From: Cellvibrio sp. KY-GH-1
GTDB lineage: Bacteria > Pseudomonadota > Gammaproteobacteria > Pseudomonadales > Cellvibrionaceae
Assembly (NCBI RefSeq): GCF_008806975.1
Contig: NZ_CP031728.1
Location: 1,550,001-1,614,000 of the forward strand
DNA length: 64,000 nt
Direction: 5' to 3'
Under the pieces are notes generated by a model. It was not told where the DNA came from, ran no database searches, and saw nothing but the letters and a program-made list of their open reading frames with translations. A program made the position numbers and the translations under genes. Below, piece by piece: positions 56,344 to 64,000 of this stretch (positions are counted from its first letter, which is position 1; each line of letters begins with the position of its first letter).

Positions 56344-57525
56344 CTAATCAGGCTTTTGTTGCTCGTTAACAGCAGTTTGGCTGGACAGGTTTTTGAAGGT
56401 TTTAGGCGTGCAGTTATACTCTTCTTTGAACAGCTTATTGAAGTAGGAAACATTTTTGTAACCTACCGAATAGGCAATCTCGGCAATATTGGCTTCCTCT
56501 GTTTCCGCCAACAGACGGGCTGCTTCTGTCAGACGCAACTTGTTCAGGTAACCGGTAAAAGTAAAGCCGAGTTCTGCCTTGAGGATGTCATTGATCTTGG
56601 TGCGGCTCACACCGATGGTTGCCGTCATAGCATCGAGGGTTAACTCCGAACTGGCGTACTGCGTTGCCATAAAGTGCAGAATTGCACTCTTGTCTTTATC
56701 GCGGTGGGGCTCCACGGATAATTGCTGGTAGGCCAGTAACGGCCGATCGCGTTGTAGCTTCTCTTTCAGGTCTTGCGTCAACGCACGGGTATGCTGGCGG
56801 AACAACCAGATCGCATAAGCACTCCAGATTAACAACAAACCAGCAGCCTGCAGATAGGTGTAGAACCAGTTGCGCCCACTGAGTTTGATTTCGCTTATCT
56901 GGATATTGGCGGCCAGATTAAATGGGCTTTGAACGCTGCTGCCAAAGCTCATCTTGAATACCTTGTTCAATTGATAATCCTTGCGTGACAATTCCACGTT
57001 ATACATCTCATACCACCACTGCGGCGTTTCCAGATGAGTCAAATCCAGCACTACGGGTGCCCAGACTTCATTGCAGGAAAAAAATGTTGCCGGGCTGCGA
57101 TAACTCAAATAATCCCCGGCATCAGAAACGTGTTCATCAAAGGTTACAACGGAAAAATTTAACACGTTGGCGGGGGCACATTTGACATCGAAGGTGATCT
57201 TGTCAAAGCGGGATAAATCCACAGACTCCAATACGCCCTGCGCTTTACCGAATGCCAGGCTCATTGCTGCGTAGGGGTAGCGTGCCTGGTGTGAGAGGTT
57301 CAAGGTAAAATTCAGGCTAAACCGGTCATCCGCCACAGTCACAGTAGATAAACCACCTTGAGGAGCGTCATCGTTTAGCTCACTGTGCCAAACCCAATCG
57401 CTTTTACTCGCCGGCAGTAGCACCGCGGTAACTTGGCTATGCTGGGTACAAAAATAGCTAAACAGCCCCGAGACAAAGAGCAAGCACAAAAAACTGATTA
57501 ACACTTTCTTATAAAAGGATTGCAT
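56344..57525 (-). CDS. membrane-anchored AraC-family regulator
   Basis: A 393-residue protein with a membrane helix near residues 8-27, a periplasmic sensing domain of about 190 residues, a second helix (YTYLQAAGLLLIWSAYAIWL), and a C-terminal AraC-type double helix-turn-helix (LDAMTATIGVSRTKINDIL and IAEIAYSVGYKNVSYFNKLF). It probably binds a sugar outside the membrane and controls the GH5-GH39-GH43 genes just downstream on the same strand. Confidence 0.85.
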   Translation of the reverse strand: MQSFYKKVLISFLCLLFVSGLFSYFCTQHSQVTAVLLPASKSDWVWHSELNDDAPQGGLSTVTVADDRFSLNFTLNLSHQARYPYAAMSLAFGKAQGVLESVDLSRFDKITFDVKCAPANVLNFSVVTFDEHVSDAGDYLSYRSPATFFSCNEVWAPVVLDLTHLETPQWWYEMYNVELSRKDYQLNKVFKMSFGSSVQSPFNLAANIQISEIKLSGRNWFYTYLQAAGLLLIWSAYAIWLFRQHTRALTQDLKEKLQRDRPLLAYQQLSVEPHRDKDKSAILHFMATQYASSELTLDAMTATIGVSRTKINDILKAELGFTFTGYLNKLRLTEAARLLAETEEANIAEIAYSVGYKNVSYFNKLFKEEYNCTPKTFKNLSSQTAVNEQQKPD

Positions 57526-57631
57526 GCTAAACCTGAAGGGCTGGCGATAAATACTTATTCTTGTCGGTAACTCAATAATTGCAGTTAAATTTACACAATT
57601 TTAGCCTGATTCCGCTTCTCGCGATCAAGTC

Positions 57632-58069
57632 CTACCGGGTCCTGCGCCACAGATAAAAACCCAGCAACATAAAACCCGCCGAAAATAGTAGGCCTACATA
57701 GTGGGACTTTTTAACTCCGGTTACCAATACTGACTCTGTGTAATCTTCCGGGTTTACATAAACCTTTACCGATTGATTAGAGAATCGAACCTCATCAGTT
57801 CCGCTTATACCATAACCGATTCGAGTACCTGTGTATTGTTTGTTATTGATGATATAGCTGTAGGTAATCCAACTACTCTGATACAAACCTTTACGCTTTG
57901 CTACGCCATCTCCCTTCAATTTTCCTGAATGAACCGACCAGTTTTCTGCCGCCGTCGTTTTAATAATATTCTTACCTGTAGTCAGCAAGAGTAACGCTGA
58001 GGCTAGTATGCATAAACCAAAAAAGAATGAGCGCAAGCGCTGGTAATTTTTCTCTATTTCCGGGTTCAT
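57632..58069 (-). CDS. DUF3592 membrane protein
   Basis: A 145-residue protein with an N-terminal and a C-terminal membrane helix. Between them lies an extracytoplasmic beta domain with SWITYSYIINNKQYTGTRI and VKVYVNPEDYTESVL, the DUF3592 pattern. Function unknown. It follows the CPBP gene by 27 bases on the same strand. Confidence 0.75.
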   Translation of the reverse strand: MNPEIEKNYQRLRSFFFGLCILASALLLLTTGKNIIKTTAAENWSVHSGKLKGDGVAKRKGLYQSSWITYSYIINNKQYTGTRIGYGISGTDEVRFSNQSVKVYVNPEDYTESVLVTGVKKSHYVGLLFSAGFMLLGFYLWRRTR

Positions 58070-58096
58070 TAACGCAAAACCTCACACCAAAACTTA

Positions 58097-58825
58097 TTAC
58101 CACAAAAATAAAAAGATGCAGGTGTTCATCGCAATATTAAACACCATGTGCGACAAAATACCGATATAGATACTGCCACTACTCGCCCTTAGCCAAGCGA
58201 ACATCCAAGCCACCAGAAACATCAACACAAACCAAAGTGCGCCTGAGAGCGGCAAATAAGTTAACCCGCTTTCGGTTTTGATAATACCGTGATGCACCTG
58301 GTGAATAAGTGCGAACAGTGTGCATTCTATAACCGTACTGGTATTGATACTGAAAGTTTGCTCCAGTGTTTTTTGCAGTTGGCCGCGATAAAAAATTTCC
58401 TCGCCTATGGGGCTGAACAACATCGCCGGAATAGTAAAAATCAAGCTAAGCATCCAGAAGGACATGGCAGATGTATCCATCATTGCCTTATAACTATTGC
58501 CGATATTTACAAACCAATTATCCACCGCCTTGCCAAACAACAAATAACCGAGCGCAAAGCATAGAAGCGCAGCACCAGTTCCCGTTACTATTGCCAATAT
58601 GTAACGCGATGCCATATCGGGCCGCTGCAATCCAATTTGGCGACGACCATTTGCAGTCAATAGCGCCCAGGGCAATATTGCCATAACACAAAAACTGAGC
58701 GGCAACACCCAGCGCAATGAAGACGGCCCCAACACACCTAACGCACGTACAGCACTGAAGCCAATCACTAACGCTCCCATAATAATGAGCGAGACACTGG
58801 GCGAAATAAACTTTTTATACAACAT
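58097..58825 (-). CDS. CPBP family intramembrane metalloprotease
   Basis: A 242-residue protein with about seven membrane helices. The three conserved motifs of CAAX-protease and bacteriocin-processing proteins are present: EEIFYRGQL, FALIHQVHHG and HMVFNIAMN. The Glu and His residues form the active site. The substrate is unknown. ATG 58825 has AAGGGA five bases upstream. Confidence 0.85.
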   Translation of the reverse strand: MLYKKFISPSVSLIIMGALVIGFSAVRALGVLGPSSLRWVLPLSFCVMAILPWALLTANGRRQIGLQRPDMASRYILAIVTGTGAALLCFALGYLLFGKAVDNWFVNIGNSYKAMMDTSAMSFWMLSLIFTIPAMLFSPIGEEIFYRGQLQKTLEQTFSINTSTVIECTLFALIHQVHHGIIKTESGLTYLPLSGALWFVLMFLVAWMFAWLRASSGSIYIGILSHMVFNIAMNTCIFLFLW

Positions 58826-59067
58826 AAAATCCCTTATCAATGAATAAATTGCCAGTAAATCCGGCGTGACGATGGTTGGAAAATTCTGGATTCAACCAAT
58901 AAGCGGAGGGCCGGTTAAGGCTATTTATATTCAAAGCCACAGACAATAGCTAAAGGATATTTTTTACGCAGGAAACAGGAAAGTTGGAGCGGGACTTTTT
59001 GGAGAGAGAGGGAGAAGCGCGCTATGTAAACCACACACTGCGCGCTTGAACATCACCTGGAAAAAGG

Positions 59068-60540
59068 TTAACCAATAAACAAGGTACCAAGGTAAAACAA
59101 ACCACCAGACAAACAAATAGTTGCTGGCAAGGTAAATACCCAAGCGAGCAATATGGTTTTCACAGTACTGAACTGCAAGCCGGATTTGTTGGCCACCATG
59201 GTGCCGGCTACAGCCGAGGACAGAACGTGCGTGGTAGACACTGGCATACCGGTCACACTCGCCACACCGATCGCGGTTGCCGCGGTAATTTGTGCGGCCA
59301 TGCCTTGCGAATAGGTCATACTGCTTTTGCCGATTTTCTCACCAACGGTAAATACAATCCGCTTCCAACCCATCATAGTGCCCAGACCAAGCGCCAAAGC
59401 AACCGCAATGATTACCCAGAAAGGCGCGTATTCAGTAGTCGCCGTCAGGTCTTTGCGCAGACTATCCAAATCGGATTTCTCTTTGCTGTTAAAACCGTCG
59501 AGTTTAGATACTTTTTTCGCCGCATCATCAATACACAACAACAACCGGCGAATGTTACGGCGTTCGCTCAATTCCAGATCACGGTATTGAGTCATACCCT
59601 GCATTTCAGTGATCAGCGCATTAATCACCAACATGCTTTCTTTGGCATTACATTTAAAGGTTTCCGGCAAAACAGCATTAGCAGATGCATTGACATCAAC
59701 CACTGAACTTACCTTGGCTTCGTGCTCTTTATAGAAAGTTTGCAAATGCACTGCCGCATCGCGGGTGCGTTCAACTTGATATTTGCTGCTATCAAGATTC
59801 AACACAAATTGCGCGGGCGCCAAACCAATCAGCACCAACATAATCAAGCCAATACCTTTTTGACCATCGTTGGAGCCGTGCACAAAACTAACGCCCATGG
59901 CAGACGCCACCAGAGTCACACGCGTCCAGAATGGCGGGTGTTTTTTGCCATCGATTTGCTCGCGCTCTTGTGGGGTTTTATGAATTTTTGGACCAGTGAA
60001 TACTTTCTTCAACAGCAGTAATACCAGCGCCGCCACACTAAAACCCACCAGCGGGGAGATCAGCAAGGACAGCATAATATCGATGGCTTTTTTAACATTC
60101 ACACCTTCGCTGATTGGAATCTCGGAAATCAGCGCATTCGCCAAACATACCCCCAGCAGGGAGCCAATCAGGGTATGCGAACTGGACGCGGGAATACCGA
60201 AATACCAGGTACCCAGATTCCACACAATGGCAGCAGCCAGCAGGGAAAATACCAACACCATGCCGCGTACCGAGGTGATATTTAGCAGCATATCCACCGG
60301 CAGCAGGTGCACTATCGCGTAGGCTACCCCCAGCCCACCCAACATCACGCCCAGAAAGTTGAAAATACCCGAGGCAATTACTGCGAGGTGAGGATTCATT
60401 GCTTTGGTATAGATGACAGTCGCTACCGCGTTGGCAGTATCGTGAAAGCCATTAATAAATTCATAGGCAAGAACGAAGACGAGTGCCAAAAAGAGGCTGG
60501 CGCCCATGAAAAAACCGAGCCCGGTGAACATTTCTAACAT
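59068..60540 (-). CDS. inorganic phosphate transporter, PiT family
   Basis: A 490-residue inner-membrane protein with two homologous halves, each carrying the PiT signature: FINGFHDTANAVAT near the N-terminus and SFVHGSNDGQKGIG in the middle. A long cytoplasmic loop (about residues 255-365) is Lys/Glu-rich. It imports phosphate with protons or sodium ions. No PhoU-like neighbour is present. Confidence 0.9.
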   Translation of the reverse strand: MLEMFTGLGFFMGASLFLALVFVLAYEFINGFHDTANAVATVIYTKAMNPHLAVIASGIFNFLGVMLGGLGVAYAIVHLLPVDMLLNITSVRGMVLVFSLLAAAIVWNLGTWYFGIPASSSHTLIGSLLGVCLANALISEIPISEGVNVKKAIDIMLSLLISPLVGFSVAALVLLLLKKVFTGPKIHKTPQEREQIDGKKHPPFWTRVTLVASAMGVSFVHGSNDGQKGIGLIMLVLIGLAPAQFVLNLDSSKYQVERTRDAAVHLQTFYKEHEAKVSSVVDVNASANAVLPETFKCNAKESMLVINALITEMQGMTQYRDLELSERRNIRRLLLCIDDAAKKVSKLDGFNSKEKSDLDSLRKDLTATTEYAPFWVIIAVALALGLGTMMGWKRIVFTVGEKIGKSSMTYSQGMAAQITAATAIGVASVTGMPVSTTHVLSSAVAGTMVANKSGLQFSTVKTILLAWVFTLPATICLSGGLFYLGTLFIG

Positions 60541-60726
60541 AGGTTATCCGCTTGACTGAGAAGATCGATTTTAATACCACCCTCTCCTTGTGGTTTTACC
60601 ACCCCATTGCGTCGGCGTTTACCGCCGCAAGGCGCGCGCATTATGAAGTTTTTGTGACAGTAAATCGACCTTTTAGCGATCATTTGAGGCAAAAAACACA
60701 GCATCTACCTCCAGCCGTAAGGCAAT

Positions 60727-60761
60727 AAAAAAGCCGCCTCGATCGCTCGGGCGGCTTTTTT
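60727..60761 (-). terminator. terminator of the cold-shock gene
   Basis: Stem AAAAAAGCCGCC/GGCGGCTTTTTT about 30 bases after the cold-shock gene stop, with T run on the minus strand. Confidence 0.9.
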
Positions 60762-60791
60762 GTAATCGCATCCGAAACGGATGGCTAGCAA

Positions 60792-60998
60792 TTACAGACC
60801 AACAACGTTCTCGGCTTGCGGGCCTTTTTGGCCTGGCTTAACGTCAAACTCTACTTTTTGGCCTTCAGCCAGGGTTTTGAAACCTGAGCCAGTGATAGCG
60901 CTGTAGTGAACGAATACGTCTTGACCTGCTTCGCTCGCGATGAAACCGAAACCTTTAGACTCATTGAACCACTTAACGGTGCCAGTACTTCTAGCCAT
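60792..60998 (-). CDS. cold-shock protein, CspA family
   Basis: A 68-residue single cold-shock domain. RNP1 is KGFGFIAS and RNP2 is [19 protein letters not shown] is at the start. It binds single-stranded nucleic acid and acts as an RNA chaperone in the cytoplasm. Which of the several csp paralogs it is cannot be told. Confidence 0.95.
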   Translation of the reverse strand: MARSTGTVKWFNESKGFGFIASEAGQDVFVHYSAITGSGFKTLAEGQKVEFDVKPGQKGPQAENVVGL

Positions 60999-61409
60999 GA
61001 TAAAAACCTCGATGCTCTATACAAAATAATAAAATGAATACCCCAAGAGGAGCTTAGGCTGGCGAATTCAGATGTTACTTATGAAGAACAATACGAGGTA
61101 CTAATAGATCTACTGCTAGAACAACGGATAGGACTTACCATAAATAATGCTGCAGAAGGGCCAGCTAAACCGCACTATATTCCGCCCCATTCATGATGTA
61201 AAGATTTAATTTGGGCCCTAAAAATCCACTTTTGGCTATAAGGCGCAAACCGCTGCGGCAATTTGTCACTCCCATTATTGCCGGGGAAAACGCTAGTATT
61301 CGGGACATCGCCAACCGCGATTAAATGCAGTCGGCGAGCGTCACTTTCACTTAACCGGAACCCCCGGTTAATCTCCCTGGGGCTGGATTCCAGCCCATTT
61401 TTCCAAGGA
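60999..61409. other. intergenic region with no supported gene
   Basis: 411 bases upstream of the cold-shock gene and downstream of the TPR gene. A plus-strand stretch 61038-61196 is open for 52 codons and reads like protein (EEQYEVLIDLLLEQRIG) but has no start codon; it may be a gene remnant. The long leader expected of a cold-shock mRNA would also lie here. Confidence 0.3.
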
Positions 61410-62147
61410 CTAAGAGCGCAACTCCAATGCCGCCAATTTGACCCATTTTCCGTGGAGCTCGTTGTAATGACTTCCGGACGTTTTTGCCTTTGCCAAAATT
61501 GCCTCGAATACCTGCAGCGCTCTTTCCATTTGGCCGAGCTTCTTTGACAACCTGGCGAAATGATAACTCGCCTCAGCGCCGGGATAGTATGAATCCAGAA
61601 CCTCGTATTCATGCAGAGCGGCATAATCATCCCCCAATGCCTCCAAGGCTCGAGCATAGAGCAAATGCGCATCCGGGTTTTTATAGTCCGGATTTCTAGC
61701 GATTAATTCATCCAATAAATCTTTCACTTTTGCGTATTCAGCCAAACCAAACTCAGCCTGAGCTAGCCCATACATAAACAACGGATCAAATTCATGAATT
61801 CCTTTTCGGCAATCCCGATACAGAATAGCGGCTTCCGAATATTGTTGTTTGATCAACAACTCTTGAGCGAGGCGCGAAGCATTTTCTGTTGTTTTTGCGG
61901 CCTGGTAGTTTTGCGCAGCACTATTTAAATCCCGATCTGGATTTACCAACTCTTGAACCTTTCTCATGGTCTTTCGTCCAGATCTGGTTCCGGCAAAATC
62001 TGGCAGCAACTCCAGCACCAAATAGGCTATAGAACCCGCAACAGGCAATATCATTACCAGCCAAATCCAAGTGCGAGGACGCCCCGTCTTCAGAATATGA
62101 ATCACCAGCGCAACCTGGATTAATAAGGATAAAACCACTATAGGCAT
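61410..62147 (-). CDS. TPR protein with N-terminal membrane helices
   Basis: A 245-residue protein. The first 45 residues hold two membrane helices of the phospholipase-D-nuclease N-terminal type (IHILKTGRPRTWIWLVMILP). The rest is tetratricopeptide-like helical repeats (YSEAAILYRDCRK, LLYARALEALGDDYAALHEY, LGQMERALQVFEAIL). No catalytic motif; probably a membrane-bound scaffold. ATG 62147 has GGGAG eight bases upstream. Confidence 0.75.
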   Translation of the reverse strand: MPIVVLSLLIQVALVIHILKTGRPRTWIWLVMILPVAGSIAYLVLELLPDFAGTRSGRKTMRKVQELVNPDRDLNSAAQNYQAAKTTENASRLAQELLIKQQYSEAAILYRDCRKGIHEFDPLFMYGLAQAEFGLAEYAKVKDLLDELIARNPDYKNPDAHLLYARALEALGDDYAALHEYEVLDSYYPGAEASYHFARLSKKLGQMERALQVFEAILAKAKTSGSHYNELHGKWVKLAALELRS

Positions 62148-62392
62148 ATTATTGCTCCCTTTTTTGCTGTTTATTTTCCACGCAATCAGGCTAAAACTGC
62201 GCTTCACACTGCCGCCTAAATGCCAGCGGCAAACTATAGTGCTTTCACCTATTCAGAGAAAGAGTAACTAATAACTATTTATACGTCAGGATAAGGGCAA
62301 ACTTCGGCTTTACCCTACCCGGCAAAGCTGCAACAATCTCATCCGACACAACATTTATCCCTGCCCGCGAATTCGCGTGAGGTTGTCACTTT

Positions 62393-63151
62393 ATGACAGT
62401 TAACCAGTCAATCGTAAAATCCCAGGACTCCAGCTGCCCGCACGATAAACGCGTGAGCTGCGGCAATTGCCGACTCAACACCATATGCTTACCAATCAGT
62501 TTGCATATTGATGACATAGATAAGCTCAACAACATAGTGCAGCGCGGCAAGCCATTGCAGCGCGGTGATTATTTGTATCGCGCCAACGATCCGTTTGATT
62601 CAGTGTACGCCATTCGCTCTGGCGCGGTAAAAGCCATGACGCTAAGTGACAACGGCGAAGAACAGGTCACAGGATTTTATCTGCCGGGCGAAGTCGTGGG
62701 TATGGATGGCATTGCCGACAATCGCTATACCAACTCCGTAATTGCGCTGGAAACAGCATCAGTCTGCGAAATTCCATTTAATCGTATGGAAGAACTCAGC
62801 CTACAGATCCCCAATTTGCAGCGGCATTTTTTCCAGCTGATGAGCCGTGAAATTACCCAAGATCAGCAGATTATTACCCTGCTGAGCAAAAGCAGCGCCG
62901 AAGAGCGTATTGCTGCATTACTGCTCAGCATTTCCAGCCGCAACAGCCGCCGCCAATTATCAGCCACTGCCTTTCGGTTGCCGATGTCGCGCACTGATAT
63001 CGGCAACTATTTAGGTTTAACCATAGAAACGGTCAGCCGTATTTTTACTCGCCTGCAAAAGCAGGAAGTTATCCATGTCGATAAAAAAGAAGTCGCAATC
63101 ACCAACATGGAACAACTGCGCAATATCGCCAATGGCGACACCGATTGCTAA
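62393..63151 (+). CDS. fnr: FNR/ANR-type oxygen-sensing regulator
   Basis: A 252-residue CRP/FNR-family regulator. The N-terminal cluster has Cys23, Cys26 and Cys32 (SCGNCRLNTICLP), and a fourth Cys lies in ETASVCEIPF; together these bind the oxygen-labile 4Fe-4S cluster. The cNMP-type barrel is followed by the helix-turn-helix SRTDIGNYLGLTIETVSRIF with the ETVSR recognition helix of FNR. It switches on anaerobic genes. It leads a plus-strand run with the DUF4202 and SirB2-like genes. Confidence 0.92.
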   Translation: MTVNQSIVKSQDSSCPHDKRVSCGNCRLNTICLPISLHIDDIDKLNNIVQRGKPLQRGDYLYRANDPFDSVYAIRSGAVKAMTLSDNGEEQVTGFYLPGEVVGMDGIADNRYTNSVIALETASVCEIPFNRMEELSLQIPNLQRHFFQLMSREITQDQQIITLLSKSSAEERIAALLLSISSRNSRRQLSATAFRLPMSRTDIGNYLGLTIETVSRIFTRLQKQEVIHVDKKEVAITNMEQLRNIANGDTDC

Positions 63152-63166
63152 TCCAGAGACCTCAAT

Positions 63167-63760
63167 ATGATTGATTTAACTCGCCTTAACTCCACTCTGG
63201 CGGCATTTGATGCTGCCAATCTGGAAGACCCTAATCTTGAACAGGTGGATGGACGTTCAGTTGCTAAAGAATGGATCTATGCCCAGCGCATGAGCGCCCA
63301 GCTGCATAAATTTTGCGAGGCGCCTTCAGAAGCATTGCAATTAGCAACGCGCAGTCAGCATATATGCCGATGGAAAATCCCCCGTAGCGACTACCCTATG
63401 GATCGTAGTGGTTACAAAAAGTGGCGTTTGGATTTGGCGCAGTTACACGGCGACATCGCCGGTGACATTATGGCGACACAGGGCTACGACGAAAATATGA
63501 TTGCGCGAGTAAAAGATCTACTCCTCAAGCGCAGTTTAAAACGCGATGACGAAGTACAAGCATTGGAAGACGTTGTGTGCCTGGTCTTTATCGAGTTTTA
63601 TCTGGAAGATTTTGCCAGCAAGCACGACGAAGAAAAGCTAATCGATATTATTCGCAAAACCTGGAACAAAATGTCCACCAAAGGCCATGAGGCCGCACTT
63701 CAACTGCCATTGTCTTCCGCCATGTTGGCGCTGGTCACCAAAGCACTGAGCCCAGATTAA
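63167..63760 (+). CDS. DUF4202 family protein
   Basis: A 197-residue protein. The run LATRSQHICRWKIPRSDYPM followed by DRSGYKKWRLDL is the hallmark of DUF4202. Function unknown. It starts 15 bases after fnr and is probably in the same operon. Confidence 0.8.
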   Translation: MIDLTRLNSTLAAFDAANLEDPNLEQVDGRSVAKEWIYAQRMSAQLHKFCEAPSEALQLATRSQHICRWKIPRSDYPMDRSGYKKWRLDLAQLHGDIAGDIMATQGYDENMIARVKDLLLKRSLKRDDEVQALEDVVCLVFIEFYLEDFASKHDEEKLIDIIRKTWNKMSTKGHEAALQLPLSSAMLALVTKALSPD

Positions 63761-63795
63761 GGTTTTATCAACCATCCCTATAAAAGGAACGCACC

Positions 63796-64000
63796 GTGTA
63801 CCTAGCCTTAAAACATTTGCACCTGACTTTTGTGACGCTCTCATTAATTTTCTTTGTATTGCGCGGCATTTGGTTGTTTCTCAACTCCAGCCTGCTCGCA
63901 AAAAAATGGGCGAAAATTTTACCGCACGTTATTAGCACCCTGCTACTTCTGAGCGGTGTTGTGCTAGCCGTACACTTGGGATTGTCACCCGGCAGCCAAC
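63796..64000 (+). CDS. SirB2-like membrane protein (partial)
   Basis: A frame open to the window end (68 codons seen) beginning GTG at 63796 with AGGA eight bases upstream. The translation LKHLHLTFVTLSLIFFVLRG with a second helix (ILPHVISTLLLLSGVVLAV) matches the SirB2 family of small membrane proteins. It lies 35 bases after DUF4202. The 3' end is outside the window. Confidence 0.7.
   Translation, partial: MYLALKHLHLTFVTLSLIFFVLRGIWLFLNSSLLAKKWAKILPHVISTLLLLSGVVLAVHLGLSPGSQ

Noticed and set aside
61038..61196. Protein-like 52-codon open stretch upstream of the cold-shock gene
   Set aside because: It has no ATG, GTG or TTG start and lies in the probable leader/promoter region; kept only as a possible remnant in the intergenic note.
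61175..61672. 165-codon minus-strand ORF overlapping the TPR gene
   Set aside because: Most of it is an out-of-frame overlap of the TPR gene and the rest shows no recognisable protein pattern or start signal.

Overview
The window looks like a chromosomal segment of a Cellvibrio-like gammaproteobacterium (Cellvibrionaceae). The basis is the mix of FNR-, NadK-, TrmA- and MurI-type proteins of gammaproteobacterial style, a polysaccharide-utilisation locus (GH5, GH39, GH43, membrane-anchored AraC regulator) and a large integron-type cassette array. This is recognition from protein sequences only; no search was run.

Layout. 1-7.1 kb: housekeeping and conserved unknown genes (metallophosphatase, NAD kinase, DUF1853, cNMP/rhodanese protein, PLP enzyme, coiled-coil protein). 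7.3-7.6 kb: tRNA-Val/tRNA-Asp operon with a clear promoter and terminator. 7.7-24.8 kb: histidine kinase, lipoprotein, trmA, GNAT, DUF2489, rmuC, murI, CBS protein, ExuT-type transporter, an AddB/AddA-like nuclease-helicase pair, AcpH and an HD hydrolase. 24.9-51 kb: an integron cassette array. Cassette genes are on the minus strand and separated by 16 clear attC sites of about 95-135 bp, plus one degenerate candidate. No integrase gene or remnant is visible, so within this window it is a CALIN (cluster of attC sites lacking an integrase). 51.4-57.5 kb: the glycoside hydrolase locus. 57.6-64 kb: DUF3592 protein, CPBP protease, PiT phosphate transporter, cold-shock protein, TPR protein, FNR regulator, DUF4202 and a SirB2-like gene cut by the window end.

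The most unusual part is the insertion-sequence load of the cassette array. A 1816-bp IS1182-type element is present nine times at three attC sites, always in the same orientation and always at the same nucleotide of the attC core, flanked by the triplet AAC (GTT on the cassette strand, the integron crossover triplet). At one site it forms a head-to-tail array of seven copies with exactly 3 bp between copies (33200-45929). Sequence variants show that three-copy blocks inside this array were duplicated. A different element, a 1464-bp IS1111-group IS110-family insertion (28445-29908), sits at the same attC position. Its 3' noncoding segment carries a 12-base match to its own left insertion junction, as expected if it encodes a target-guiding RNA.

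Several cassettes that first look empty are duplicated or triplicated and carry conserved reading frames. One is a 75-codon frame with no ordinary start codon, present twice. Another is a TTG-started 67-codon ORF, intact in one of three copies. Other cassettes encode an Imm35-like protein, a PPOX/FMN protein, a lipoprotein and small membrane or periplasmic proteins.
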